This document shows positions 10,149 through 21,705 of a stretch of 64,000 bases of DNA, piece after piece (within the stretch, counting starts at the first letter, position 1; each line of letters begins with the position of its first letter). Origin of the DNA: Microvelia longipes (lineage: Eukaryota > Arthropoda > Insecta > Hemiptera > Veliidae); contig JACMZG010001870.1 of assembly GCA_018340805.1 (NCBI GenBank), positions 15,587,651 to 15,651,650 of the forward strand. Reading direction: 5' to 3'. Both the position numbers and the translations under genes were made by a program. The notes under the pieces were generated by a model that did no database searches, was not told the DNA's origin, and saw nothing but the letters and a program-made list of their open reading frames with translations.

Positions 10149-10219
10149 TATATTGTATAATAGCTAAAAAATGTACTACAAAATAAATAAAAGGATTTTT
10201 GAATTTGAATTTGAATTGA
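10149..10219 (+). mobile_element. 3' tail of the interrupted non-LTR retrotransposon
   Basis: After the foldback element the sequence resumes with TATATTGTATAATAGC and ends in AATAAATAAAAGG plus three TGAATT/TTGAATT repeats. A short oligonucleotide-repeat tail of this type marks the 3' end of many arthropod non-LTR elements. Confidence 0.6.
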
Positions 10220-10547
10220 TCATTTTAAATTTTCGATATCATGCTTAGAAAATGATTTTCATTCTTCTTCAAAAATCTACTATATCTTATCTATTACATT
10301 AAAAATCTATATCCTAAAGGCTTAAACCTATGGGTTTGGTATTACGTACACCAAATTGGGTGAGATTCTAATAAAAAAATGTTGTTCGTAGTTTAGGGAA
10401 TAAAATTGGATCTTTGCGTCATAAAAATAAGGCTGTGTTACATCACAAGGTGAATAGATAAACATTATCAAGTAAAAACATTATAAGATAAAGAACTTGA
10501 TGATTAAAGCTAAATTTAAATAGTAAATACCATGGAGCCAAAATACC
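10220..10547. other. Gene-free interval, nothing recognised
   Basis: AT-rich sequence with no frame, repeat or RNA signal that I can support. Confidence 0.4.
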
Positions 10548-10774
10548 ATGGGCTATCTTATTACATTCAGATGCCTGAAACATTTTTTGGGGCTCTCAGG
10601 GGCTCTGTGTAACCTTATTGAAACCTCTTTTAAGAGTGAGTTGGGGTTAAAATAAATCAATTGTTTTCGGCTTCCCATGCATTGTTTTAATTCGATTGGG
10701 CCAAGCTGGTCTGGTTACATTTTCAGTGTTTCAAAATTTAACCAATAGGGCTCCTCTAGTAATATATCTCTATG
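10548..10774 (+). mobile_element. CATAGAG-ended MITE, copy B
   Basis: Begins with CATGGGCTATCTTATTACAT, passes through GGGGCTCTCAGGGGCTC and TGTAACCTTATTGAAACCTC, and ends GGCTCCTCTAGTAATATATC followed by TCTATG. Together with copy A this defines terminal inverted repeats of about 28 bases (CATAGAGATATATTACTAGA...). Non-coding and about 230 bases long. Confidence 0.65.
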
Positions 10775-11544
10775 GTAAATACCCAATATAATGGATTTTT
10801 TTTACTTACTATCAAGGTGTTTTTTTTATTTATTATTATAGTGGAAGTGCGACCTTCATTTTTATTTTATTTAAAATAAATAACTATTTAATTTTTTAAA
10901 TTAAAAAAAAGATAATTCTCACTATAGAAAAGGAAAAATTTATCATTACAACGTAAGTGAGGATAAGGAAAATTAGATAAAAAAATCGTATTAACAAAAA
11001 AAACAAAAGTCTCTTATCGCACATTTACTGTAGTTTTTGCTAGAAGGAAATTTTTAAATTAAACCTTTTTTAAAAAAAAAACCTAAATAAACGAGTAAAC
11101 AAAAAGGAGTGATACCTAAATTTGAGCCCTCCAACCAGACCGCTGCCCCACATCCTTTACCTTTTAAAAACTTCATTTACTCTTGGAAAAATAAAGATAA
11201 ATATAATTATTTAAAAAAAAATCTTTTCCCACAAAAGTAAATATTTACCTTTAACCAATTCTGTTTTATTTCTTTGGCATTAAAAGTTATAAAAAAAACT
11301 AAAAGGGTTAAAAAAGAAAATTTAATGGAAAGAGAGATATAAATCTTTATTTTTCTTTGGGATATATTTTTAATTAATAGATAAAGAAAAGTTTTAAAAA
11401 AAATCAGGCTCTTTTAAGACATGTTTGAGATTAAACAAAATCTGGCAAGTATGAAACGTAGCTTTCTCTTATGAGAGAGTGAGTTTTGGTTTAAGACATG
11501 AGCAAACACAGCCCAAGAGTATACGACACGATATATCATACTAA
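10775..11544. other. A/T-homopolymer-rich interval without genes
   Basis: Dominated by A and T runs and short imperfect repeats. A 63-codon frame at 11414-11605 reaches into the 5S-like repeat and has no recognisable similarity. Confidence 0.4.
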
Positions 11545-11876
11545 ACCAGCATGTCACTGGAATTATCCGTTCCAGGTGTTTTAAGACCTCCTGAGAGGTT
11601 TTCACAAAGTTATTTGTTTATATGTGTGTGTGTTATTATCTTAGCTCCTAGTGTATTTATGATAGAGAGTTGAAACTTTGTACAAAGATCCATAGGTATA
11701 GCCTTACTATTCGGAAAATGTTTTTTTATGACGACATTAACCCAATAATTTTCGCAAAATTATAAAACCCGAAAAAATGTAATTAATTTGAGATTCAACA
11801 CGCATGTAGCCATGTATAAGACCAACATTTCATTATCAGCATGGTAAATTTGATTTTTATTGCATGATTATGTATA

Positions 11877-12117
11877 ATAATAATAATGCCTGTTTAGAGC
11901 CTTGCGGCTCATCAGGGATAACCCCTGCGGGAACCACCTCAGGTGGTAGTATCAACCGTTACGCTCAAAGTGTATTTTAAAGTTGGCGATAATTTATCTG
12001 AACAATAATCTTCTATAAACTGAGAGCGTAACCTGGGATGCGAACCCCAGACCTCCGTGGGTGTCAAAGGTCAGTGTAAAGACTAACGCCCTAACGACCT
12101 CGGCCACGGAGGTGGCT
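11877..12117 (-). mobile_element. tRNA-derived SINE with 13-bp target duplication
   Basis: Flanked by the perfect direct repeat ATGATTATGTATA (11864-11876 and 12118-12130). On the minus strand it has a tRNA-like head with box A TGGCCGAGGTCGTTAG (12091-12106) and box B GGGTTCGCATCCC (12035-12047), then a body containing CTGAGGTGGTTCCCGCAGGG and the hairpin GAGCCGCAAGGCTC, and an ATT-repeat tail. The head resembles a class II tRNA (Leu- or Ser-like). Transcription by RNA polymerase III and mobilisation by a LINE are inferred from the family type. Related copies are at 5195-5456 and 62105-62332. Confidence 0.9.
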
Positions 12118-12258
12118 ATGATTATGTATACGTTATTTAAAAAAATTGTACAACATCAGATACTAATCCAATTGAGTTACAATTTGGTACACGTATATAC
12201 TTTTACGTAATAAATAAGTTTCGTTTTAATACGACAAGTATATACATGATTTTTGTTG

Positions 12259-12316
12259 GATCATAAAAGTTGAACAGCATCGTTAGTTAGTGCCTAGATG
12301 GGTGACCGCTGGGAAT
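12259..12316 (+). other. 5S rRNA-like core of repeat copy 1
   Basis: GATCATAAAAGTTGAACAGC then CATCG, TTAGTTAGTGCCTAGATGGG and TGACCGCTGGGAAT follows eukaryotic 5S rRNA from about nucleotide 41 (GAUC) to 101 (GGGAAU), covering the A box, intermediate element and C box of the internal promoter. The 5' 40 nucleotides and the 3' end of 5S rRNA are missing, so this is not a functional 5S gene. Confidence 0.75.
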
Positions 12317-12465
12317 GAAATTGATGTATTTGTTATCTGAAAACGAGCGAAGCGAGTCCGAAAACGTGTTGCAGTATAAATAAATTTAACTAAATAAATA
12401 ATTTAAATTTACCGACTTTCTGAGGACAAGCGAAGCAAGTTTGAGTAGGGAGGATGAAATCTTAG

Positions 12466-13344
12466 TTTTGGATTTTAAAGATAAACACAATACTTTTCCT
12501 GAATACTTACAATAGTATGCGAAGAAAAGTAAAAATTGCAATAAAAACACAAAATGAGAAATAGCTTACATAGACAAAAAAAATTACATTAACACCTTTA
12601 CTCTCTTAACACTTAAGAGAATGCTAAATACGCAAAATAATTTTTAAAATACTTTTAACTCATACAATAAATCGATTAAACCCCAAGGTAAGAAATTCTA
12701 AAAGTAATTAAAAACTTGTTAGTTAATTTCAGTAAATCTACACGACAAAATGCCATAGATTAAACGAGAAAAACCACTATTGTCACTTGGAGTTAGAAAC
12801 CCTGTTTCAGATTCTTGACAAAGAAAATGCCAAGACTTGGTTTAAAGATTTATATAGCCTTGTGAAAACTTTAAAGTGGAAATGTTTCTTTAAAACGATA
12901 AATGTATTAAGATTTAAAATTTAAATTTAAAAGATTATTTCTTTATTTATAAACGATAAAAGATCGTCATACAATTTTAAAGTAATAAATACAAAATAAC
13001 ATGATTTTAAAGAGTTTGACTTTGAGATATGAGCTTACACAAATTTTAACAAGAGACCCAGTTGTTATCCTGTATTAGGTTGTCGTATTACTATTCTTAT
13101 TAATATCCCACCACAGCACTAATTAATTTTCGAAATTCGCACAAATTAGTGGAAAAACGTAATTTGTTCACTTAAATGTAATGTTTAATGTTTTTACTTC
13201 GCAATTTTGTTGGCCATATATAATACAAAATGCATATGAAGTTTCAGCCTGATCCAATTGGTTTTTGTAATTTAGAAAATTTTTGAAATTTATTTTGTAT
13301 TAACAATATTTCATAAATAATAGAGTAATTTGACCTTTAAGTGG
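12466..13344. other. Gene-free AT-rich interval
   Basis: Nothing recognisable apart from short A/T runs. No frame above 60 codons. Confidence 0.4.
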
Positions 13345-13551
<207 letters not shown>

Positions 13552-13552
13552 A

Positions 13553-13692
13553 ATTAACTTAGGGGGGGGGGAATATAGGTGTTATAGAGTTAAAATTTTT
13601 TCGACATTCGTCTCTTCGGTCTAGTTAAAAAGGAAGTTTCCCAGGTAGAAATTTTTGTAAACACCTATATTTTCCCTCTTAGAGTAAGTATT
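13553..13692. mobile_element. Small inverted-repeat element inside an AT microsatellite
   Basis: Left end AACTTA, a G10 run, then GAATATAGGTGTT; right end AACACCTATATTTTCCCTC then TAGAGTAAGT. The ends are inverted copies over about 28 bases. AT tracts flank both sides (13345-13551 and 13722-13796). It looks like a MITE that inserted into an existing AT microsatellite. No coding capacity. Confidence 0.5.
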
Positions 13693-13721
13693 ATTATTAT
13701 TTTTAATGTTTTAATATAATA

Positions 13722-13723
13722 TG

Positions 13724-13796
<73 letters not shown>
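13722..13796. repeat. AT dinucleotide tract
   Basis: The right-hand AT tract next to the small inverted-repeat element. It is probably the other half of one original tract. Confidence 0.9.
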
Positions 13797-13799
<3 letters not shown>

Positions 13800-15505
13800 T
13801 ATAAAAACTTACTCTTCATAAAAACATTTGCTTGTATAGAAATAAACATTTATCGTACTAAAATTGTACCAGGAACCTTGTACTCAAAAAGTACACCGTT
13901 TATAAAAATGCCAAGAGAAAACTAGATGTAATTTTGATCATTTAAAAAATGTTATTCTTCATAAAAATCTCCTCTTTTAATGATTAATTGTAATGTTTGG
14001 TTACAAGTGCTGTAAGAAATTATTTTCCTCACGCCACCAGTTAATATTGGCCCATTATTAAAGATAAAACAATAATATTATTAGGTATGAAATACAACAT
14101 CAATGTATAAATATGAAAAATATAAACGTAAACAAATTTTATTTTTACTTATTCAATCTTTTGAGGTCTAAATTACAGGGGGCTAAGGGAGGGGGGCAGT
14201 AAAATGTATTCAGGACACTTGCTTGTGATTATAATTTTTTTGCAAAAATTTCCTTCCAAACCGACTAATCCAAAGTTACCAGAATTTTTTTAAAGGATAT
14301 TTGTTTAATGCAGCAAATATATACATGTATTCAATGCAGCAGCGATTGAAGATTTTAACTCTCGCATTATCTGTCCCAGTAGAGCCTCGGGAATAAATAA
14401 AATTCCTACTCGGTAATGCCTTAGGAGGATACTAAAACTTAAGCTGTAATTCATTCTTCCACATTGTCTCTTGAATGATGGTGGGATTTTTAACATAATA
14501 AAATAAATAGAAGTAGGTGACAATTTAATTTTAGAAGGTGACAATATCTTCAGAACTAATAAACATTGCTTATATTATGCTGCAGAAATAAAAATAAATA
14601 ATTTACAACGATGCATTCAAAAACAAAACATCAAAAGAAAATCTTCATAAATAAAAAGAAAATAATGAACTAAAGGAATAAAAAGATAAAGAAGAGATCC
14701 TTTTATCCTGAAATATTTACAGTTAAGAATTCTCAAGAGGATTAAAGGGCTTTGTGCGCGCATGTGCAAAGTATGTGCACGTAAGTATGTGTGTACATGT
14801 AAGTGTGTTGTGTATGTTTTAAGAATTCTTACTCAAAACCATCATTCAATATTTACTTAAAGAGACACATAAACCTGCCTTTACACCTCTGCAGAAAAAT
14901 CTTGTTAGTATAAACTTTATTTTTCATGGACTTTTCTTTTTTAAGTTTTTTCCACGAGAGATATATTTTTCCAAGTATATATTATTTATTTTTAACCTTA
15001 AGATTGCTTAGGGTTAGTATATCAAGATGATTGTTTTTAGGGTGTTGTTTTTGTTTATCTTCTTTTCAATTTCTGAATTTCTACTTTATTTATGTGCCGT
15101 TCCAATACATTTTTGATCAACTCTATTGCTTTCCTACTTCCTAAAAGTAGGAAGGAAGCATTGAAATAGAAAAAAAGTAGCACTCACTTTTTATTCCAAG
15201 TATTGAATTTCCACCACCTAAAGATTCCGAAAATCGGAAAGAAAGCATATAATGTATGAGTGAGTGCGTGACTGAGCACATTTTTTGTAAACCCGCAATT
15301 AATCAAAAGGCTGATTTAATTTTATTTGAGGCGTTTCTCAATGTTCACACTAAAGACTCAAGTGGAAGAACTAAGAACTAAGAAGACTCAAGTGGAAGAA
15401 CTGACCAGATTTTTTTAATTTCAATGTATGTGAGTCTGTGTGTGAGTAAATGTATGTATTGGGCGATTCTCAGTGTTGATACTAGAGGCTTAATACTTGG
15501 CTCAA
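13797..15505. other. Gene-free interval
   Basis: No recognisable gene. 14750-14820 is an alternating purine-pyrimidine stretch (GTGCGCGCATGTGCA... GTATGTGTGTACATG). 15130-15240 has short inverted repeats around CCTACTTCCTAAAAGTAGG. A 79-codon frame at 14305-14544 (minus) has no recognisable similarity. Confidence 0.4.
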
Positions 15506-16205
15506 AATCAAGTGTTATAAGCAGGGCATACTGGCCATAGAGGGCGAGGGTGGCAGCCCTCCTTGGCCCCCACAACCAAAAATAAACTTGAAGAATCAAC
15601 AACGAAAATTAAAAAATAATATAATATATTTATTTTACATGAACTTCTAACAACCCCATACAGAAGGCAAGGGCCAATAACGGCCCTAGCATACTCGAAC
15701 AGGGCCCTAAAGAAGCATAAAAGGGCTTACGATATATATCTAGATCTTTATGGCCCGTATTCATTATACCTAGAAGTTTGAGGGCCCTATACGAAGGCTA
15801 GAGCCAATGATGGCCCTTAAAATACTTAATCAGGACCCTTAAAACAGTTCAAAAGGGCCCAAGACATTAAACATAAAATAGTTTAATTAAATATTACATT
15901 TAAATGAGTAAACTTAAGTTTTATTTGAGTTAATTTTTATTTTACTGAAGTTTTTTTTACTTATTTATTTTATTTTATTTATTTAAAGAAAATAATTTTA
16001 TTTAATTTAAATTTATTAAATACTAAATTAAATTGTGCTTGCTGTAATCATTAATACTACTCTATTTAAAAGTAGAACTCTCTATTTGGGGGTTTCAAGC
16101 AGTATAGGACCCCCCCCTCCCTCTGTTGGGCCCCTTAAGATCTAGGTTTCGGCCCTTTTAGGCCAAACCCTCCTTGGGTCTTTTTAGCTCAGTCCGCCAA
16201 TGGTT
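15506..16205. mobile_element. Candidate non-autonomous DNA transposon (GGCCC-rich)
   Basis: A GC-rich block in AT-rich surroundings that starts near GCAGGGCATACTGGCCATAG and ends near TTTAGCTCAGTCCGCCAATG. Both ends carry CCCTCCTTGG, and the interior repeats AGGGCC/GGCCCT motifs (AACAGGGCCCTAAA, CAGGACCC, AAAAGGGCCC). Ends of the form CAGGGC...ACTGGCC with an inner CAGTCCGCC are typical of small DNA transposons, but the terminal repeats are imperfect and no target duplication was found. Confidence 0.4.
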
Positions 16206-16775
16206 ATAAGTGAAGGACAGAATAGCATTTTAGGATAGATAAGATTTTTTAAAACATCTAATATTCTATTGGTAGAAAAGCCTAGTTCCATGCTTGACAA
16301 CTTTTATTTATCCTATAAAAATACTTTATTTCCTAAGATAAATACAGTGACGTTTTAAACAACCTGTCTATGAGATGAAAACTTGGCAACTCAAGATTTT
16401 GAATTTTGTATAAACTACACCCTAGAGATTCAAGTTTTAAGCATAAAAAGTTCAAAGTAAGAACAATTCAAAGTGAAAAATGCGAGTCTATCTTAGTACC
16501 TTGCAATAAATCTTATCCTAAATGTTTAGACCAATGTTGCTAAGATTTAAAACTACGAGCTAAGTACTGTTTATCTTGAGAGAGAAGTTGATTGCTGGAC
16601 CTACATATGAGACACAGGGGACTTAGTAGTAACTTTCTACTAGGAATACTCTACATCCTCTTCATTGTAGAAGTTTGAGAATAAGAAAAACATCTGGACT
16701 AGCAAAGTTCGCAAGGGAATAAGAGTGTAGCAACTTAAATATTTAAAAGGATTAATATATTATTAACAACGGGTC
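16206..16775. other. Gene-free interval
   Basis: No recognisable features. Confidence 0.4.
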
Positions 16776-17110
16776 TTTTAAAAATCGGGCACCATGGGCT
16801 ACTTTGGTATCTCTCCTCACAACTCAAATTCGCTTCTCTCGTCCTTAGAGCGAGTAATTATCGAAAGCTTAAGTTGCTATTACTTTGATTTTGCTCAGCT
16901 CAACCGTAGAATAAAATAGTTGTGCTAAGTCCAGGATGATTCAACTTAGGACTCGCTTCTCTCGTCCTTAGAGCGTCATAATTATCAAAAGCTTAAGTTG
17001 CTGTTACTTAAATCTCGGAATAAAATGGTTGTGCTAAGTCCAGCATGTTTTGACTTCGAACTCGCTTCTCCCGTCTTTAAAGTATTATAATTATCGAACG
17101 CTTAAGTTGA
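16776..17110. repeat. Three tandem copies of a roughly 120-bp unit related to the 5S-like repeat tail
   Basis: Each unit has ACTCGCTTCTCTCGTCCTTA, GAGCG, AATTATCGAAAGCTTAAG, TTGCTATTACTT and GGTTGTGCTAAGTCCAG. The array opens with AAAAATCGGGCACCATGGGC, which corresponds to the end of the 5S-like family (AAAATCGGGTACGGGGTACC). So it looks like a local amplification attached to, or derived from, one end of that family. Confidence 0.6.
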
Positions 17111-17334
17111 TATTACTTGTAACGAATCATTCAATTCAATTAAACGATTTTGTCTAATAATAAACCCCCGATAAAAAATTAATTGCATTAAAATTTGTAG
17201 TGAGGTAATATCTAATTTCATACGTCAGACTTCTGGAACGTTCATTAAATAGGATTAAAGAACAAAACCAACTTGAGGTCTAAGCATTATTACATTTGAT
17301 ACTATCGAGTTTTTGAAAAAAAAAAAATAAATAA

Positions 17335-17605
17335 TTGTCACAAAATAAATTATGCTAGAGACGTATTAGAAATGCAACAATCAAAGTGGAATGCTGCATT
17401 TGGGAACTGTTCAATCATTCGAAATTTTTCATAATTGATTGCTCGAAATAATGTCATGTCCTACTTAGTTGCGTAACGTCTAACTTATTAAAGTGTCGAC
17501 AGAGCCTAATTTGTTCCCAATGTAGACTCCCAGTAGCATTAAATTTTGCTAGTTGCGTTTCCTAGGTGTCTCTCACACAATTTATATTGTGTCAATTATT
17601 AAATA
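17335..17605. mobile_element. Palindromic MITE family, diverged copy
   Basis: Contains TGCATTTGGGAACTGTTCAA, ATAATGTCATGTCCTAC and CCTAGGTGTCTCTCACACAA, ending TTATATTGTGTCAATTATT. These match the clean palindrome at 54153-54416 in order (TGGGAACTGTTC, ATAATGTCATG, GGTGTCTCTCGCACAATT, TTTTGTGTTAAC). Both ends carry the TTGTCACAAA/TTGTGTCAA inverted motif. Strongly eroded. Confidence 0.6.
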
Positions 17606-17718
17606 TCTTTATAAATATCTTTATAAATATCTTTATAAATATCTTAATAAATATCTTTATAAATATCTTTTATAAATATCTTAATAAATATAAATATCTT
17701 TATAAATATCTTTTATAA
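17592..17718. repeat. 12-bp tandem repeat
   Basis: About ten units of AAATATCTTTAT with some AAATATCTTAAT and one-base slips. Confidence 0.9.
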
Positions 17719-18535
17719 AATTCATATATCTGCATTATTATTTATATTTAGAAGAAATAGGTTGAAACTAATTACACACACATCGGAAAATACTGTCTGA
17801 AATAGTACTTTGCAGAAAGAATTTAGCATAATAGATCGAAATGTCTTAAAATAGGTAAATTAATTTTTAGACAACTAGGACAAACAGATATTATAAAAAG
17901 TCAATGCAAGAATGATAAATACAAATAACAGTACAACTTAATTAGACTTTTAGTATGCAAGTTTCAAGGTGGACCTCGGCAGGCGAAAGCCCTTGTAATT
18001 TTATAAATATTTATTTTACTATAATTGAAAATAAAAAAGATAAAACATGATAAGACTTAAACATTTTTTAATTAATTTTTGCCATCAAGTCGAAAGCAAA
18101 TTTTTATATCTGCAACAAAGTATCAATAACTCTTAATCAATACCTTGTAATTAAACTTTCTTATTTATCTTGAAAAGAGGAATGTCTTACTCTTTTAAAA
18201 CAATTGTAGAGAGCTTTTATCAATTTTAATTAATCTTCTTATCGTAAAGAAAAATATTTCTGGCATGGAGGTACGCAAGGCAGGCGAATTTCCTGTGGAA
18301 TACTTACTTCTTTCCACAACAAATATTTTGTTTTCGGTTTATGCTTTATAGACTAAGCAGCATCTAAACTACTTATTTCTCAATGTTTTTAATTTTTTTA
18401 TAAAAACCAACTTGATTAATCCATAGGTCGTACAAAACAATAACCACTCTACTTTAATTAGTTGAGCACATATATAAAGCTCAGCTTATAAATATCTTAA
18501 TATTTAATTTGATTTAACACATTTATTAATTCATT
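17719..18535. other. Gene-free AT-rich interval
   Basis: Nothing recognised. Confidence 0.4.
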
Positions 18536-18539
18536 CATT

Positions 18540-18735
18540 TTTGCCGCTCCTCTGCCTAAGCCGCAACGCGGCCTCGGTACTGGAAGCCGCTTCGCGGCCA
18601 CTTGGATATTGTCCTACATCAGTTCGTCATATTACTAGTTTATATAACTGACATACTTCCACGATATAAGCGAATTTTCAAACATATCAGTAAAAACGTG
18701 ATTTGTTTACATTATGTTATATATGTATGTATGTT
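18540..18735 (+). repeat. Penelope-associated repeat segment, copy at 18.5 kb
   Basis: Reads GCCGCAACGCGGCCTCGG, GCCGCTTCGCGGCCACTTGG, TTGTCCTACATCAG, TAGTTTATATAACTGACATA and GATATAAGCGAATTTTCAAA. The reverse complement of this order is present at 48295-48440 and 27655-27845, where it lies upstream (in the minus sense) of hammerhead-like motifs. This copy has lost the motif itself. Its GC-rich palindromic start stands out against AT-rich flanks. Confidence 0.55.
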
Positions 18736-21420
18736 AAGCCAACAGGCTTAACATATAAACTAAACTGGATAGCGAGAGTACGACCTCTCGTTATACGTTC
18801 TTTTTTTATTTCTCTAAACGTAAACTCTATAAACCGATTAATAATGAACATATTTTTTATAGAGCTGTTTTTCTAGGGCTTGTAATTAAAACAAAGAAAA
18901 AATCTCTAATATAGCCTCTAAGTGATCTCTCGAGGGAATCTTTTCTTATAAAATGGGGCCCCTCCTGGGGAATTTGATATGGTAAAACAATAAAAGACGA
19001 GCGAAAAACAAAATGTTTTTATCCATACAATAATTAAATTCTTTAACCACTACATTTTTTTATAATTTATACACAATAATAGCTTTTTACTGCTAATGAG
19101 TTAAAAATAAGATTTTTTTAAGCATACCTACCTATATTATGATAGGGAAAATGTTGGTTTTTTACCAGTTTATTTTCCCGGGGAAAATAATGGAAAAGCT
19201 AAATGAGTTTTTTAAAGAATAAAAAGATTAATTTTTATCCGGGAATATGAAAAAAAAATCGTTTAGCAGATTTTATGGTGTTTTGATTTTTCAGCACGAA
19301 AAATAAAAGGATTTAAAAAAACTCAGCCTCTTAGCCGCTCCGTGGGCTAGCTAATAATAGTTGATGTTAGGCAGTAAAGTGAATTTATTTTGCTGCGGAT
19401 ATTATTATTAAAGTAAATATTTATAATTTCAAAAGAATAAAATACTTATTTGCCATCATGCACTTATAATTTCCTTGACAGTGCATTTTACACTCCTCGT
19501 GCAACATAATTTTATTTTTATTAAAAAACCATAAAGAGTACTCGAAGACAAAATAAATTAAACAATGACTTAAATTTTTTTTAGAGATTTTTGAATTTTT
19601 ATGTCGTTAATGACATTTGGACATTAACACAAAAAAATGCACTACTCTGCTATATTAAAGCTGTAAGGTTGGTATTTTGTAATTGCACTCTTGATTAATC
19701 CATTACACATAACCAGCAACTATAAATAAGCATTGAAAACATATTTGTAAACAAATTATTTGCTTGCAATATTGTATTTTAAAATGTCAGAAGTCTAGAG
19801 AGGGATTTTTACATGGAAAGTCAACAAACATATAAAAGGTTTTTCATGACAATAAATAAAAACCTTTAGACTGTAAACTTCATACAGAATTAAAAAATGT
19901 GTACCAGTCGGGAAAAATAAATCTAAAAGAGTTTAAATGTACAAAAAATCCCACCAATTGAATAAGAGAAATACGTTGCTGTTGGCACAAAAAAATCAAA
20001 AAAGGAGGAAAATCAAATTAACGCTGGGAATTCTCTCCTATAGACACAGCAAGCTTGTATAAATTTAATTTAAATCTATCCTCTTTACCCTTTTTCGAGG
20101 CTAAAACTCTAAAACCTCAATCAAATGCAAACCAAAGCTTTTTCAGCCCAAGAATAGATAAATAAAGACGAAGAAAAAACTGATAAATAACCTTGGAATC
20201 TAATTTAAGACATGTTTCTTTGAATCTTCAGAAATTTAATAAGTATGGTTTTTAATTGCATGTGTGTAATATTATTCATTATGTCTGTATTATCTAAATT
20301 TTATTAAAATATCAGTAGATTAAGATTGCATTAAATCCAATATAAATAATATTACAAACGCGTTTCCGCTGACAATCTTTTATTTTCTAAGAGGCAAATA
20401 ATTTAGAAGACAAATCAGCTTTTAGCTATGGTGACACTAACAACAAATAAATAATCTTGTCTTGCTGAATAACCAACCACAGACTGTATGTTAACACGTT
20501 TTAATTTTATTTAGGTATAATTTGAGCAACTTTATCTCGTTATTGTCTTAAACGACGCCTCTGTTTTAATGATAGAATAACAAGACGGATATTTAAAACC
20601 AGGAAATCAGTACGAGAGTGTCTTAAGTACCGGGATAGGAGGAGAAGAAAGAACAAGGGCGGTGGACACTACAGTCTACTTCACATTTTAATTATCGAAC
20701 CCTTTTCCAGGAGTTAAGCCCTTTAACAGTGTTAGCACCGTCTCCATCATCATTCAAGATAAAATATCCTATCCAAGATTTAAGATATAAATTGATTTTT
20801 GGAAGAACCCCCGTTAAAAAAGATTATTAATAGCTCTCAATGAAAAGTTCTTAAAAAGCAATTCTCTTCCCTTGAAAAATTCCAAAGCAACCTTATATTC
20901 TAGCAATCTATATTCTAGGCTTATTTGATGCAATTAAGAGTCACAACCAAGTCATCCTTATTTAAATGTCAATCTGATTCAGTGACCACTTTTATAGACG
21001 ATAAAATTATTCCTAAAATAGGGTAAAAAACACATTCCCCGAATGTGAAAGAAACCAAACTTTCTTTTACATTCATTTGGTAATAATTATATTCATTGCT
21101 ATTATAGGTTCATTTATTTTTTGGTTCTGTTTCGTTGCTTTTGGTCCATGATGGTTATATTTGGTTACTAAAAATTATTATTGGTCATGAGAAGACAAAA
21201 AAGGACGAAAATATCACGAAAAAATTAGTAAAAAGGCTGAAGTGGTCGGAAATATGAAAATAAGAGAGCGAAAAGTCGCGGAGCAGAGGTACATATACCA
21301 ACGCAAAAAAGTCTACCGGATATAAGTCAACTAAAATACAACTTTAGGACTATAGAGCCCCTACTTTACAGTCTTTAAAAAATAGTATTTCTTTATACTC
21401 AGACACCTACCAAACCATAA
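18736..21420. other. Long gene-free AT-rich interval
   Basis: No sustained frame, RNA or repeat that I can support over 2.7 kb. A weak palindrome TTAAGCCAACAGGCTTAA occurs at 18734, and TTTTCCCGGGGAAAA at about 19174. Confidence 0.4.
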
Positions 21421-21424
21421 TAGC

Positions 21425-21635
21425 AGTAAAATATGGGCCTTCGGCCCATAGTCGCTATGCGGCCTCGGCGTTTCGACCATAAAAAAACCCCTCGAGGTAC
21501 TTAGGGCCTGCTTAGCTTGCCGCGGTTCCAAGGGAGCCATTTTTGTCCTGTCTGTCTGGGAAAATAGGCAAATCAAGAGAAAGTGGTATCTCTTCCATAC
21601 TAAATTCCCACACTCGATCACAGCCGAACCGAATA
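21425..21635. other. GC-richer island, unidentified element
   Basis: Begins with the hairpin ATGGGCCTTCGGCCCAT and includes CGCTATGCGGCCTCGGCG and CCTGCTTAGCTTGCCGCGG. Base composition differs sharply from the flanks, suggesting an inserted element, but I recognise neither ends nor family. Open frames over 21361-21775 on the minus strand arise mostly from the adjacent AT tract. Confidence 0.35.
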
Positions 21636-21698
<63 letters not shown>

Positions 21699-21705
21699 AT
21701 ATATA
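21636..21705. repeat. AT dinucleotide tract with short GT run
   Basis: (AT)n followed by GTGTGTGTGT. The Ile-Tyr repeats in the minus-strand frames across it are by-products. Confidence 0.9.

Larger units (their letters stand above)
11545..12465 (+). repeat. 5S-like repeat family, copy 1, interrupted by a SINE
   Basis: Order of blocks: CATGTCACTGGAATTATCCG, TTTAAGACCTCCTGAG, TGTGTGTGTTATTATC, GTATTTATGATAGAGAG, ATGACGACATTAACCC, GCATGTAGCCATGTATAAG, (SINE 11877-12117), GTTTCGTTTTAATACGACAA, the 5S-like core, then two GAGCGAAGCGAGTCCGA-type boxes and GGGAGGATGA. All blocks recur in the same order in copies 2, 4, 5 and 8. No coding capacity is apparent. Confidence 0.8.

Noticed and set aside
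12035..12117. A functional tRNA gene
   Set aside because: It has boxes A and B but is joined to a conserved SINE body with a tail and target duplication, and the acceptor stem is not properly closed.
12259..12316. A functional 5S rRNA gene
   Set aside because: Only the central part of 5S rRNA is matched, both ends are missing, and the same fragment recurs inside a dispersed repeat.
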